From Nitrospira tepida (GTDB lineage: Bacteria; Nitrospirota; Nitrospiria; Nitrospirales; Nitrospiraceae): a DNA stretch of 64,000 bases. The notes under the pieces are model-generated. The model worked only from the letters and a program-made list of their open reading frames with translations, did no database searches and was not told the origin of the DNA. Shown in pieces: positions 53,600 to 62,033 of this stretch. How positions within the stretch are numbered: position 1 is the stretch's first letter; each line of letters opens with the position of its first letter. Location: positions 2,202,001-2,266,000 of the forward strand of contig NZ_OX365700.1 of the NCBI RefSeq assembly GCF_947241125.1. The letters run 5' to 3'. Position numbers and translations under genes: made by a program.

Positions 53600-55738
53600 A
53601 TGAAAAACAACCGAATGGCCTCCGTTCAGGTCATGCTGGCGAATGCCTTGTTGTGCCTCGCAGGATGTAGTAGTGGAGGGGACCAAGGGACAAGCGCACC
53701 GCCTGTTTCCGCTGTGACAGCCGAAGGACTCTGGACCGGGACTACAACCACGGCTCGAACTGTCACAGGCATTATCCTAGACAACGGCAGTTTTTGGGTT
53801 CTCTACTCGGCGCCCAACAACAGCTCAATTATCGCAGGAGGTGTTCAAGGCACCTCAAGCTCCAGCAATGGCAACTTTTCTTCCATGGATGCACGAGACT
53901 TCAATCTTGAAGGGGGTGGAATAAATAATGCCACCATCGCAGGGAATTATGTGGCAAAGCAGTCGCTGAGCGGGACCATCACGTATCCATCATTGAACCA
54001 GGCCGTTGCATTTAGCGGTGTCTATGACGCTGCCTATGATCTAACCCCGTCTCTTGCCACGATCGCGGGTTCCTATTCAGGAACAGCCGCTGTTGTAGGG
54101 AGCATCGGCGAGTCTGCGACTGTGGCTATTTCACAGAGTGGTGCCGTTTCAGGTGTTGGGAATAGCGGCTGCACCTTTACGGGAACCGTCGCTCCACGAG
54201 CAAAGGGGAATGTGTACGACGTCACAGTCACCTTCGGGGGTGGTGTATGTTCTAACGGAAATAGCACGGTTACCGGCATAGGGTACTTCGACGCAGGATC
54301 GAATCGACTCTATAGTGCCGCTGTTAACAGCGCCAGAACGAATGGCTTCATCTTTGTGGGGACAAAATCCCCCGGCCCATCTCCATTGGCGAAAGTCATT
54401 CTTGGTCGTTCGACCAATGGGAATCTCGATATGTATCTCAGCAACATCGATGGTAGCGCAGTAGTCACGCTCGCGGCTGACAGCACAATCAGCGAGCGGT
54501 TCTCTCGCGTAGTTGGGAATCAAGTCATCTATCATACAAGCCCTGTGGGACCTCTTGTTCCTCGCGATATTTGGAAGGTCAATCTTGATGGCACAGGTGC
54601 CGCTCAGTTGGTCAGTACCGGGGCCGATGAATTCGCAAGTGGTGTGACAGCAACCTGGTTGGTGTATGGCATTTCCCAGACGATAGGCGGACTCAGGGAT
54701 CTGGCCAGTGTAAGTCTTGATGGATCGACACAACGGGTTTTGGCAAGTAGCGGGGATGATGAATACTTTAGAAGTATCGTCGGCGAGCGGGTTATTTATG
54801 AACGACGGGTCGGGAGCCAGGTCAACCCGCAAAGCAACAACACGGACATCTACAGCATCAATGCTGACGGAACCGACGTTCGTCCGATCGCAACGACTGC
54901 CCTCGAAGAGTTCGATCAAGCCACGGTGGGAAACCGGCTCATCTTTGTGAGACGCAATGACCCCTCATCTCCCGCAGACCTTCTTATCGCGAATATCGAC
55001 GGTACGGGTGCCCCCATTACGCTCGCCGGAAGTCCGGACAGTGAATTTTTCGGGGCTGTGGCGGGTAACCGTATGATTTACATGCGGGGAGTAGCAGGTG
55101 GCGGCCAGTTTGATCTCTATGCGGTCAATCTGGACGGTACGGGGACTACTCCGCTCTCCCTCAACCCAGGCAATGAATTCTTTGCTGTGGTGGTTGGTGA
55201 TCGAGTTGTGTACGAAAGAACAGTGAATGGCCAAACCGATATCTATAGCGTCAACCTGAATGGTACTGGAGAAGTACCCCTGGCTACCGGTCCGGGAGAT
55301 GAATTCACTGCTGGAGTCGCTGGCGACCGCATCATTTTCCGCCGCGATAATGGGGGCCAGGATGACCTCTACGCCATCCGAGCCGATGGCACGGGAGGAG
55401 AAGTAGCCCTTGTGACTAGTGCTCTCGATGAGTTATTCGCGGCTGTCGTCGGTGATCGCCTCATTTTTCAACGACAACAGCCAGGCAGCTCGCCGATTGG
55501 CCCACTGGACCTTTACAGCGTGCGGTTAGATGGAACGGGGTTGACACCCCTCGCAGCAAGCCAGGACAACGAGGACTTTGTTGGATCTCTAGGCAGCATG
55601 ATCTTTTATGAGCGACGCACCGGCGGGCAGATCTCCTCAACCCCACGGGACTTGTTTGCAATACCGGCAGATGGCAGCGCGGCTCCAACTCCCTTCGCAA
55701 ACACGAGTGCAGATGAGTTCTTTGCTGCTGCCTTTTGA
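53600..55738 (+). CDS. Lipoprotein with ten TolB/WD-like propeller repeats
   Basis: A 712-residue protein starting MKNNRMASVQVM with a lipobox (LLCLAGC). The first 250 residues are Gly/Ser/Asn-rich beta-sandwich with no named domain. From about residue 263 ten repeats of roughly 45 residues follow: DLYxVNLDGTGxxPL, then DEFFAxVVGDRVIYxR. This is a TolB-like beta-propeller pattern with Asp/Gly loops that may bind calcium. The ATG at 53600 (GGATGGAG upstream) gives the signal peptide; 111 upstream codons in frame are ignored. Its AT-richer codon use differs from aguAB. Confidence 0.8.
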   Translation: MKNNRMASVQVMLANALLCLAGCSSGGDQGTSAPPVSAVTAEGLWTGTTTTARTVTGIILDNGSFWVLYSAPNNSSIIAGGVQGTSSSSNGNFSSMDARDFNLEGGGINNATIAGNYVAKQSLSGTITYPSLNQAVAFSGVYDAAYDLTPSLATIAGSYSGTAAVVGSIGESATVAISQSGAVSGVGNSGCTFTGTVAPRAKGNVYDVTVTFGGGVCSNGNSTVTGIGYFDAGSNRLYSAAVNSARTNGFIFVGTKSPGPSPLAKVILGRSTNGNLDMYLSNIDGSAVVTLAADSTISERFSRVVGNQVIYHTSPVGPLVPRDIWKVNLDGTGAAQLVSTGADEFASGVTATWLVYGISQTIGGLRDLASVSLDGSTQRVLASSGDDEYFRSIVGERVIYERRVGSQVNPQSNNTDIYSINADGTDVRPIATTALEEFDQATVGNRLIFVRRNDPSSPADLLIANIDGTGAPITLAGSPDSEFFGAVAGNRMIYMRGVAGGGQFDLYAVNLDGTGTTPLSLNPGNEFFAVVVGDRVVYERTVNGQTDIYSVNLNGTGEVPLATGPGDEFTAGVAGDRIIFRRDNGGQDDLYAIRADGTGGEVALVTSALDELFAAVVGDRLIFQRQQPGSSPIGPLDLYSVRLDGTGLTPLAASQDNEDFVGSLGSMIFYERRTGGQISSTPRDLFAIPADGSAAPTPFANTSADEFFAAAF

Positions 55739-55993
55739 GAGTAGGTGAGGTCAGGGATGATCAGCAATAATCAATCTGGTGACCTGTCTGCGTTCCGTTA
55801 ACAGTCAGGCAGACCCTCAAGCTCTTGCTCTTGGATATTAGCCGTCGCCACGTCCTCGATTGTTACGGTTTCTCTAGGTGGAGGGAAGAGCCAGATATGT
55901 ACCGCCTGCATGTTTTTGGTCAGGGTTACTCCTAGGGACGTAACGAGTAACACTGTCTCGCCAACCTCAGGGCTTGCTAATCCAGCGGCAGGG

Positions 55994-56014
55994 CCCCGCC
56001 TGTAAAGGCGGGGG
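55994..56014. terminator. Short GC hairpin after the lipoprotein gene
   Basis: CCCCGCC TGTAAA GGCGGGG forms a 7-bp stem. It follows the lipoprotein gene by 255 bp and precedes the next frame by 6 bp. No T-run follows. The rest of 55739-55993 shows nothing I can support. Confidence 0.35.
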
Positions 56015-56020
56015 AATCTA

Positions 56021-57034
56021 TTGCTGCCAGCCAATTCAATTGCCTGCCTGTCCCTGGGACCGTACACAATCGGTTATGCGGAGTCTGCGAATGTTTACTT
56101 CACGGATTTCTCGCTCGATTCTATGTGGCTCCCCGCGGGCCAATTCGAGTATGCTTGCCCGATCATGGATTCGTTCGAATCACACTACCTGACTATTGCG
56201 ACCTTTCGGGTTAAGGACACCCAGGTACCAAACGAGGTCGAGATCGATGACCGGGGATCTTTCAAGGCGACGATTAGAAAAGTGTGTATTTGTGGCTCCC
56301 CAGTTGAATTTGACCGGGACACAGGTAAGTGGCTCTGTTCCGCATCGGGTGCCGACCTGGACGTCAAGAAATGGAATTGCGTTCCGTTAATTAAGGGAGC
56401 GAATCTTGGGAACGTCGACGTTTCGGACTTGAAGCATCCAGACTGCACATCCGTAGTCACATTCGGCGAGGATGGTGACCTAATAGCACTCTTAAAAATT
56501 GAGGCCAAAGACCACTGGGTCATAAGTGATCCCCTACCTATCTTTGAATGTCTCAGTGTAAAGCCATTCGAGACCGACCTGTTACTTCGTTGGTTTCTCA
56601 ATCTGGAAGACGACCTTAGCAGCGGCTTGTCGTTCGAGATTTTTTGGAATGTGGCTGACCCAAACCACAGACGGGTCGTTGAATGTCTAAATTCTTCGCA
56701 GAGCATCACTATCTATTTTTTGGACTCTAATTCTCTCGCCGTTATTGGTGCCGCCGTTCTGGAACTCTACCAACCATTGATCCAGTCCTCGGTGAAGCAG
56801 GCATTTGCCTTAATTGCTGCTTTGCCAAAAGATGAAAATGCGCGCCGGGAACAATTGAGTGCATTGGCCCTTGGTCAGGAAGCCTCAATGTTCAGCCTCG
56901 CAGACAAAATGGGGATTTGTCCCGTCGCAACTGGCTACATGTTGGACTCTTCTTCTCTTTCCCTGGAGAAAATCGCCGAGATGTCTGAACACATGAGAAA
57001 CTGCCCGACCTGCAAAAGACTCCAACATTCCTAA
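56021..57034 (+). CDS. Hypothetical protein, AT-richer island gene
   Basis: Up to 337 residues if read from the TTG at 56021; ATG starts at 56123 or 56165 are alternatives, and none has a clear ribosome-binding site. The product is soluble, with cysteine pairs (CICGS, CPTC) and no recognisable domain. Residues 80-110 (KVCICGSPVEFDRDTGKWLC) could form a zinc site, and the C-terminus is helical. Codon use is more AT-rich than surrounding core genes. It may belong with the HEPN gene 138 bp downstream. Confidence 0.6.
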   Translation: MLPANSIACLSLGPYTIGYAESANVYFTDFSLDSMWLPAGQFEYACPIMDSFESHYLTIATFRVKDTQVPNEVEIDDRGSFKATIRKVCICGSPVEFDRDTGKWLCSASGADLDVKKWNCVPLIKGANLGNVDVSDLKHPDCTSVVTFGEDGDLIALLKIEAKDHWVISDPLPIFECLSVKPFETDLLLRWFLNLEDDLSSGLSFEIFWNVADPNHRRVVECLNSSQSITIYFLDSNSLAVIGAAVLELYQPLIQSSVKQAFALIAALPKDENARREQLSALALGQEASMFSLADKMGICPVATGYMLDSSSLSLEKIAEMSEHMRNCPTCKRLQHS

Positions 57035-57172
57035 CTGGGGCTGAACGGTGACGGAACTATCCTTTCCAATCTGTTTTTGTTAGTTCTCTCTCCTCTGAAC
57101 TTTATCCGTAATCGTGAGGGCACGGATTCGGCCAGATCGCGATTGATGGTTTCTGAAGTTAGAGAGGCTGCT

Positions 57173-57844
57173 ATGTCCCATAGATTTCCAGAACTCAATC
57201 TACGCCGTACAGGTAGACAAGGCGATCCGATTGCTCGTTTTACTATTCATCAATTTCTCTCACAGCATTACATCAATCTGTTTACCAAACTTGAAGAATA
57301 TCTGACTTCGGAAGGCGAACAGTATTGGGCTGACATTCAAAAACTCTCCCGACGAAGCGCCAGAGAAGATTTGAATTCATGGGCCTTTGCCACCCTTTAT
57401 CCAAACACAGTTCGTTATGCCATATTCATCTCGCTTTACAACCAGTTCGAGTTCGCTATGAACGAGGCGTGCACCGAATTGGAAAAGGATTATCCAAACG
57501 ATGTGAAGCTGTCGGATTTGAAAGATAAAGGAATCAATCGTGCCTATACCTACATCAAGAAGGTCGTTGGGATACCGCAACCATTCGAAGCGGCCTCCTG
57601 GAAGAAACTCAAAGATCTTAATGCTCTTCGGAATCTCATTGTTCACAATGATTCCAACATCACCGATAAGAACCGACAGGTTGAAGCCATAAAAGCAATT
57701 GAAAGAATCAGTGCCTGGGCACCCGTAACCATGCAAGAAACCAAAGTCGTTCTTTCCAAGGATTTCATGGAACGAGTGAATCGTTTTCTTTATGAACAGG
57801 TCCAGTACATCGGGGAAAAGCTACAGGCGGCGGGATGGGAGTGA
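57173..57844 (+). CDS. HEPN-motif protein, possible ribonuclease or abortive-infection factor
   Basis: A 223-residue all-helical protein. The stretch DLNALRNLIVHNDSNI (R153, H158) is the Rx4H motif of HEPN-superfamily RNases and RNA-binding proteins. An upstream helix (YNQFEFAMNEACTELEKDY) fits the first HEPN helix. HEPN proteins are frequent in toxin-antitoxin and phage-defence loci. The ATG at 57173 follows GAGAGG. No nucleotidyltransferase partner is next to it, so function is inferred from the motif and island setting only. Confidence 0.65.
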   Translation: MSHRFPELNLRRTGRQGDPIARFTIHQFLSQHYINLFTKLEEYLTSEGEQYWADIQKLSRRSAREDLNSWAFATLYPNTVRYAIFISLYNQFEFAMNEACTELEKDYPNDVKLSDLKDKGINRAYTYIKKVVGIPQPFEAASWKKLKDLNALRNLIVHNDSNITDKNRQVEAIKAIERISAWAPVTMQETKVVLSKDFMERVNRFLYEQVQYIGEKLQAAGWE

Positions 57845-57930
57845 GGTAAGCTTGACCAGCCTCATTCGTCGATCCATTTCTTGTGGGTAAAGTGTAGGTA
57901 GCGATAGGTGTACGATCGAGTCTTACTGGG

Positions 57931-58170
57931 ATTGAAAGGAAGGGCGGAATCCCTGGTGGTGTTTATCCGCGGGCGGCAATGAAGAAGGCTGCGCCTGAAG
58001 AGCCGGCGGTTCAACCGAAGGTCGGTTAGAAGAGAAAAGACACTTGAGGTGTCTCTCCGGTGGCGTCAGTTACGATAAGGCGCAAAATAGCCACCGGTTC
58101 AAGCGAAGCTTGGTATAGAGGAGCTACGCCCGGTGAGCGGCGGGTACAACCGAGAGATCGGAAGGATGTT
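57931..58170. repeat. Hairpin repeats, units 1-3
   Basis: Three degenerate copies (57931-58030, 58031-58118, 58119-58170) of the family described at 60443-61056. Shared words are TTTCTCCGGCGGCG-like, CAATGAAGAG, GCCTGAAGAGCCG and GGAAGGATGTT. They form the left block of the repeat array. Nothing coding is seen between 57845 and 58314. Confidence 0.75.
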
Positions 58171-58314
58171 AAAACAAATAGGGTCAGGCATGAGTATTGA
58201 CTTACAGAGGCCCCGAGAAGAACCAGGAGGACGAAGGCCGGGCTTCTCATTGTTTCCTTCTCAACGCTCTCCGAATCGCCTATGCATCAGAGTTAGCGAT
58301 AACCCTTGTGATTG

Positions 58315-58656
58315 TCACAGCAACGTCTGAAGTTTGCTGAGTGTATCCGCGATCACGCCAACCGGGGCAGTCCCTTTTTTCACCGCTTTCCGGGCTTTCC
58401 AATCCAGACTCTTAACCTGGTCCGCGAGCACGACACTTTTCTGATCCGGTTCACCCGGAATCACCACCTCGAAGGGATAGTCCTTCCGCTGACTAGTCAT
58501 CGGGCAACACAGCATGAGCCCGCTGCGGCGATTGTAGCTGGCCGGAGAAAGCACAAGGGCTGGTCGATGTCCGGCCTGTTCATGGCCCACTTGTGGACTA
58601 AACTGCAGCCAGACGATGTCGCCACGGTCCGGCACATAAGGCCGCCGGCTCTTCAC
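58315..58656 (-). CDS. mazF: MazF/PemK-family endoribonuclease toxin
   Basis: A 113-residue toxin of the PemK fold: YVPDRGDIVWLQFSPQVGHEQAGHRPALVLSP with the substrate-binding Arg, LMLCCPMTSQRKDYPFEVV with the catalytic Thr/Ser region, and VVLADQVKSLDW. It cleaves mRNA at short motifs. It overlaps the antitoxin gene by 4 bp. The pair is inserted between the two blocks of hairpin repeats. Confidence 0.93.
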   Translation of the reverse strand: MKSRRPYVPDRGDIVWLQFSPQVGHEQAGHRPALVLSPASYNRRSGLMLCCPMTSQRKDYPFEVVIPGEPDQKSVVLADQVKSLDWKARKAVKKGTAPVGVIADTLSKLQTLL

Positions 58657-58895
58657 AACGCCTCTCGGCCCACTGGCCCGCCGAAGTCAATCTCTCTGTG
58701 GACGTTACGCGGGGTGATCCGCCTGACCAGATCTTCGAGCCGATAGACACGACGCAAGTGCGGCCTTAGCACAAGCGCGCCTTTTCGTACTTCGATCTCC
58801 AGATCATCTTTCACCTTGAGCCCCGCCTGCTGGGCAATGCTCTTCGGTACTCGGATGGCCAAGCTGTTGCCCCACTTCTGGGCGGTGGTTTTCAT
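58653..58895 (-). CDS. mazE: MazE/AbrB-family antitoxin
   Basis: An 80-residue swapped-hairpin DNA-binding protein: TTAQKWGNSLAIRVPKSIAQQAGLKVKDDLEIEV is the AbrB/MazE signature. The C-terminal 35 residues bind MazF. It normally represses its own operon. It lies immediately upstream of and coupled to the toxin gene. Confidence 0.93.
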   Translation of the reverse strand: MKTTAQKWGNSLAIRVPKSIAQQAGLKVKDDLEIEVRKGALVLRPHLRRVYRLEDLVRRITPRNVHREIDFGGPVGREAL

Positions 58896-59046
58896 CTCTG
58901 CCGACCTCCATTCCTTAGAGTAGATACGGTGTAGATACTACTTGAGATCGTAAAGCGGTTCAATCGAGGCAAACCGACCAGTGAGGTGGCTCCGCTTGTT
59001 TGGACAGAATCTTTCAGTTCTTAAGTGGCGCCTCGCGGTGTTTTGC

Positions 59047-59877
59047 CTACGCGGCAGTGTGCCGTGCGGGCAGGTTGTCAAAGTACACGCGATCCGGCGT
59101 CCGCCCGTCAAGAGCCCGATGGGGTCTCGTCTGGTTATAGAAAGTCAGGTAGCGTCCTAACCCCTGTTGGGCCGTGGTAACGGTCTCGTAGGCGTGGAGA
59201 TAGACCTCTTCATATTTGAGGCTCCGCCACAGCCGTTCGACGAACACATTGTCGCGCCAACGCCCGGTTCCATCCATACTGATCTGAATGCCGTGGGCTG
59301 TCAGAAGCCCGGTGAATTCCTGACTGGTGAACTGACAGCCTTGATCGGTGTTGAAGATCTCCGGGCAACCATACCGGGTGATCGCCTCCCGCACGGCTTC
59401 CACGCAGAAGTCCGTCGTCAACGTATTGGACAGCCGCCACGCCAGCACCCGGCGACTGGCCCAGTCCAGGATGGCACAGAGATAGACGAAGCCGCGCTGC
59501 ATCGGGATGTAGGTGATATCCGCCGCCCACACGTGGTTCGGACGCGTGATCGTGAGCTGGCGCAGCAGATAGGGATAGATCCGGTGGGCGGGATGCCGGT
59601 GACTGGTGCGGGGTTTGCGGTAGACTGCCGTGATCCCCATGCGCCGCATCAGCGTCGCCACATGGCGCCGTCCGACTCCATGGCCCTCGCCCCGGAGGAC
59701 ATCCCGGAGCATCCGGGCGCCGGCAAACGGATACTGCAGATGCAGTTCGTCAACCCGGCGCATCAGGGCCAGCGTCTCCGACGACACCGGCACGGGCTGG
59801 TAGTAGACCGTGGACCGGGCCAGCTTCAGCAGTTGGCATTGCCGCCCGATTGGTAATTGATGCGTGCGATCGATCAT
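59047..59877 (-). CDS. IS3-family transposase OrfB (integrase core)
   Basis: A 276-residue DDE integrase-core protein: LMRRVDELHLQYPFAGARML, catalytic Asp in VWAADITYIPMQ, second Asp in IFNTDQGCQFTS and Glu in FVERLWRSLKYEEVYL, ending in FYNQTRPHRALDGRTP. No disruption is visible. Its ATG overlaps the orfA stop by 4 bp, so it could be made by coupling as well as by the frameshifting usual in IS3 elements. Confidence 0.94.
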   Translation of the reverse strand: MIDRTHQLPIGRQCQLLKLARSTVYYQPVPVSSETLALMRRVDELHLQYPFAGARMLRDVLRGEGHGVGRRHVATLMRRMGITAVYRKPRTSHRHPAHRIYPYLLRQLTITRPNHVWAADITYIPMQRGFVYLCAILDWASRRVLAWRLSNTLTTDFCVEAVREAITRYGCPEIFNTDQGCQFTSQEFTGLLTAHGIQISMDGTGRWRDNVFVERLWRSLKYEEVYLHAYETVTTAQQGLGRYLTFYNQTRPHRALDGRTPDRVYFDNLPARHTAA

Positions 59878-60173
59878 CGCTTTGCGCTCAGCAAGCCCGC
59901 CTTGATGAGCGCGCCTTCTAAAAAATCATTCTCCAACGCCAGTTGCCCGATCTTCGCATGAAGCGTCTTGAGATCCGGTGCCTCCGACGACGGTTTCGTC
60001 CCGCCAAACACGTCCGCCGCCCGGCCCACCAGTTGCTGCTTCCATTCGGTGATCTGAGTGGGGTGGACGCTGAATTGCTCGGCCAACTCGGCGAGCGTCT
60101 TGTCGCCTTTGACCGCGGCCAATGCGACCTGCGCCTTGAAGGTGGCGCCATGATTCCGTCTCGTGCGTTTCAT
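59874..60173 (-). CDS. IS3-family transposase OrfA (helix-turn-helix)
   Basis: A 99-residue protein starting MKRTRRNHGATFKAQVALAA: helix-turn-helix TLAELAEQFSVHPTQITEWKQQL, then a leucine zipper (LKTLHAKIGQLALENDFLEG). The ATG at 60173 starts the family N-terminus; 19 upstream codons lie toward the IS end and are not used. It binds the inverted repeats and joins OrfB. Confidence 0.93.
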   Translation of the reverse strand: MKRTRRNHGATFKAQVALAAVKGDKTLAELAEQFSVHPTQITEWKQQLVGRAADVFGGTKPSSEAPDLKTLHAKIGQLALENDFLEGALIKAGLLSAKR

Positions 60174-60263
60174 TGCCTCGCTCCTCTCGTCGGCCACCTC
60201 GCGGTGGCGGTGGTGAAGCCAGGCTACCACTTACCACACTGTCCGAATTTCCGGAGCCCCCTC

Positions 60264-60442
60264 TCAGAACAATCTCGTTCAATGCTGGAACGGGAAGAAA
60301 CCTGAGCCGGGCCGAGTTTGACCGACACTTCAAAAGGGAACACGATAGGCCCCCGAGGAGGTACCACATTGGCCAACGACGACGGTTCACGCCAGAGTTC
60401 AAACGACGGGAGATCCAGTTGCTGAATTCAATCGTGGTATAA
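60264..60442 (+). other. Remnant with transposase-like N-terminal words
   Basis: One plus-strand frame reads RRRFTPEFKRREIQLLN near 60379-60430, resembling the first residues of IS3-type OrfA proteins, but it ends at once after LNSIVV. It may be a stub of a second, older insertion. Nothing else is seen here. Confidence 0.35.
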
Positions 60443-60630
60443 GATTGGGAAGGATGCTAACGGGGTTTCTCCGCTGGCGTCAATGAAGAGAGGCTACGCC
60501 TGAAGAGCCCGCCGTACACGCCAAGCAAGAGTCATCAGAAGGGAAAGAACACTGGTGGTGTTTCTCCGGCCGCGCAATGAAGAGGGACTTCGGCCGATGA
60601 GCGGCCGGTACAACCGAAGGTTGGTATGGC
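60443..60630. repeat. Hairpin repeats, units 4-5
   Basis: Two copies (60443-60540, 60541-60630). Unit 5 has the stem CCGGCCGC/GCGGCCGG and ends in GGTTGGTATGGCGG, continuing directly into sequence identical to the tRNA-Ser 3' end. Unit 4 ends differently and is less regular. Confidence 0.8.
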
Positions 60631-60633
60631 GGA

Positions 60634-60740
60634 GAGGGAGGGATATGAAGTCGCGCTCCTACAGAGGGGGCCAGCCCCCTCGTACGCTCTCCATGCGGGG
60701 GACACATCCCCCGCAGACCCCCTGTTCAAATCCCTCCCTC
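60634..60740. repeat. tRNA-Ser-derived inverted repeat with two inner hairpins
   Basis: Outer arms GAGGGAGGGATATGAA (60634-60649) and TTCAAATCCCTCCCTC (60725-60740) pair with one mismatch; both match the T-arm/acceptor end of the tRNA-Ser gene at 61057-61146. Inside are two strong hairpins: GAGGGGGC/GCCCCCTC (60664-60681) and TGCGGGGGA/TCCCCCGCA (60694-60715). The whole 107-nt unit would fold as a three-stem cross. It has no anticodon arm, so it is not a tRNA. Confidence 0.75.
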
Positions 60741-60786
60741 TTTACTTGCTTTCCGGCGATGAAATGGCTCCAATGGCGGACCAATC

Positions 60787-61056
60787 GAAAGGAAGAAAGG
60801 AATTCCTTGAGGTACTTCTCCGGCCGCCTAATGAAGAGAGGCTGCGCCTGAAGAGCCGGCGGCTCAAGCAACAAATCGGAAGGATGTTAAAGGTATTTCT
60901 CGGCGGGCGGCAATTGAGAGAAGCTGCGCTTGAAGAGCCCGCCGTTCACGCAAAGCGTGGTTCATGAGAAGGGGAAGAACGCTGGAGGCGTTTCTCCGGC
61001 GGCGCAAGGAAGAGCGGCTTCGCCGGGTGAGCCGCCGGCTCAAGCGAAGCTTGGTA
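60787..61056. repeat. Hairpin repeats, units 6-8, directly 3' of tRNA-Ser
   Basis: Three tandem copies (60787-60888, 60889-60970, 60971-61056). Each has a GC stem around a CAATGAAGAG-like loop and a small inner hairpin. Stems differ in sequence but keep pairing: unit 7 CGGCGGGC/GCCCGCCG, unit 8 CCGGCGGC/GCCGCCGG. Unit 8 touches the tRNA-Ser CCA end, so a tRNA transcript reading through would contain units 8, 7 and 6 in turn. Confidence 0.82.
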
Positions 61057-61146
61057 TGGCGGAGAGGGAGGGATTTGAACCCTCGGTCCAGTTACCCGGA
61101 CACCGGTTTTCGAGACCGGCACGTTCGGCCACTCCGTCACCTCTCC
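61057..61146 (-). tRNA. tRNA-Ser(CGA)
   Basis: A 90-nt gene on the minus strand: acceptor GGAGAGG, D-arm with GAGTGGCCGAA, anticodon loop CTCGAAA (anticodon CGA, reading UCG), the long variable arm of class II tRNAs, T-arm GAGGGTTCAAATCCCTC, acceptor CCTCTCC, discriminator G and an encoded CCA. All stems pair. The gene marks the edge of the accessory island. Confidence 0.95.
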
Positions 61147-61231
61147 GTTCTGGCCGTACAAGTCCGTGAAGATTACCTGGCGCGGCGGCAATTTTCAAAT
61201 GGTTGTCATCGGCGGCCGTCAGTTTCCGAAT

Positions 61232-62017
61232 ATGATCGCGACAAGACCGAAACCGAATCGCGTCAGGCCGATTGAGGTGCCCGCGCTGGATGCCCGCTCG
61301 GTGCACCTGTGGACGGCGGATGTCCGGACGTTCCGTCCCGTTGTTCGGCGATTCACTCGTCTCCTTTCGGCGGAGGAACGGAAGCGGGCGGTTCGTCTGG
61401 CCGATCCGGCCCATCGGATGCACTTTATCCTCGCGCACGGATTCTTGCGTCTGGTCCTGAGCCGGTACCTCCATGCGCAACCCGAGCGACTGCGGTTTCA
61501 GTCCCACGCGAACGGCAAGCCCAGGCTGTTGAATGCAACCGACTCGTTATGTCTAGAGTTCAACCTGGCGCATTCCGGTCACATGACGATGATTGCCATA
61601 GCGAGCGGCCGGTCGGTCGGTGTGGATGTCGAGGCGCTGACTCGCCCGGTTCGGGCGCAGGCGATCGTAGAGCGATATTTTGCTCCAGCCGAACGGGCGC
61701 ACTTTGCTTCGCTGCCCCGACCTCGCTATGAAAAGGAATTCATCCTGTATTGGACGGCGAAGGAGGCGGTGTTGAAGGCCACCGGTCTGGGCCTAGCCGG
61801 AGGCCTTTCACGCTGCGAGGTGATTGGTCATCCGGGAGGCCGTTCCGCGACAGCACGGCTTCAAGGGGAGGGGAAGGCGCGGTCCTGGCTGGTTCGATTT
61901 GTGCCGCTCTCGGTTGAGTGTCTCGGCGCCGTGGCTGCCGAAGGAACGGAATGGAGGGTTGGGCACTATCAACCAGACCTTCGTCTGATCCGTCGCTGGT
62001 TGGACGAACGGGAGTGA
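61232..62017 (+). CDS. 4'-phosphopantetheinyl transferase (Sfp type)
   Basis: A 261-residue Sfp-type enzyme: RLLSAEERKRAVRLADPAHRMHFILAHGFLRLVL, FNLAHSGHMTMIAIASGRSVGVDVEAL with the Mg-binding Asp pair and FILYWTAKEAVLKATGLGL. It loads phosphopantetheine onto carrier proteins of fatty acid, polyketide or peptide synthases. The start is uncertain: 61232, 61199 or a GTG at 61166, none with a good ribosome-binding site. Confidence 0.9.
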   Translation: MIATRPKPNRVRPIEVPALDARSVHLWTADVRTFRPVVRRFTRLLSAEERKRAVRLADPAHRMHFILAHGFLRLVLSRYLHAQPERLRFQSHANGKPRLLNATDSLCLEFNLAHSGHMTMIAIASGRSVGVDVEALTRPVRAQAIVERYFAPAERAHFASLPRPRYEKEFILYWTAKEAVLKATGLGLAGGLSRCEVIGHPGGRSATARLQGEGKARSWLVRFVPLSVECLGAVAAEGTEWRVGHYQPDLRLIRRWLDERE

Positions 62018-62033
62018 ACAGGCTTGGGTGTGA

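Larger units (their letters stand above)
58983..60263 (-). mobile_element. IS3-family insertion sequence (about 1.28 kb)
   Basis: orfA and orfB are flanked by imperfect inverted repeats: GAGGTGGCTCCG (58983-58994) and GAGGGGGCTCCG on the opposite strand (60252-60263), with a second matched block TTxGGACAG just inside. Target duplication is not clear, so the exact ends are uncertain by a few bases. It sits between mazEF and the right block of hairpin repeats. Confidence 0.85.

Noticed and set aside
55798-56067. 89-codon minus-strand frame
   Set aside because: No ribosome-binding site or recognisable pattern, and it spans the GC hairpin and the start of the next gene.
57931-61056. Integron attC-like cassette array
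   Set aside because: Units abut each other without cassettes between most of them, no integrase is present, and the GTTRRRY/RYYYAAC core sites do not occur at matching unit ends.
57931-61056. CRISPR array
   Set aside because: Units are long, diverged and not separated by uniform unique spacers; no cas genes are nearby.
60946-61191. Minus-strand frame across tRNA-Ser
   Set aside because: It translates the tRNA and hairpin repeats; the same holds for the frame at 60535-60729.
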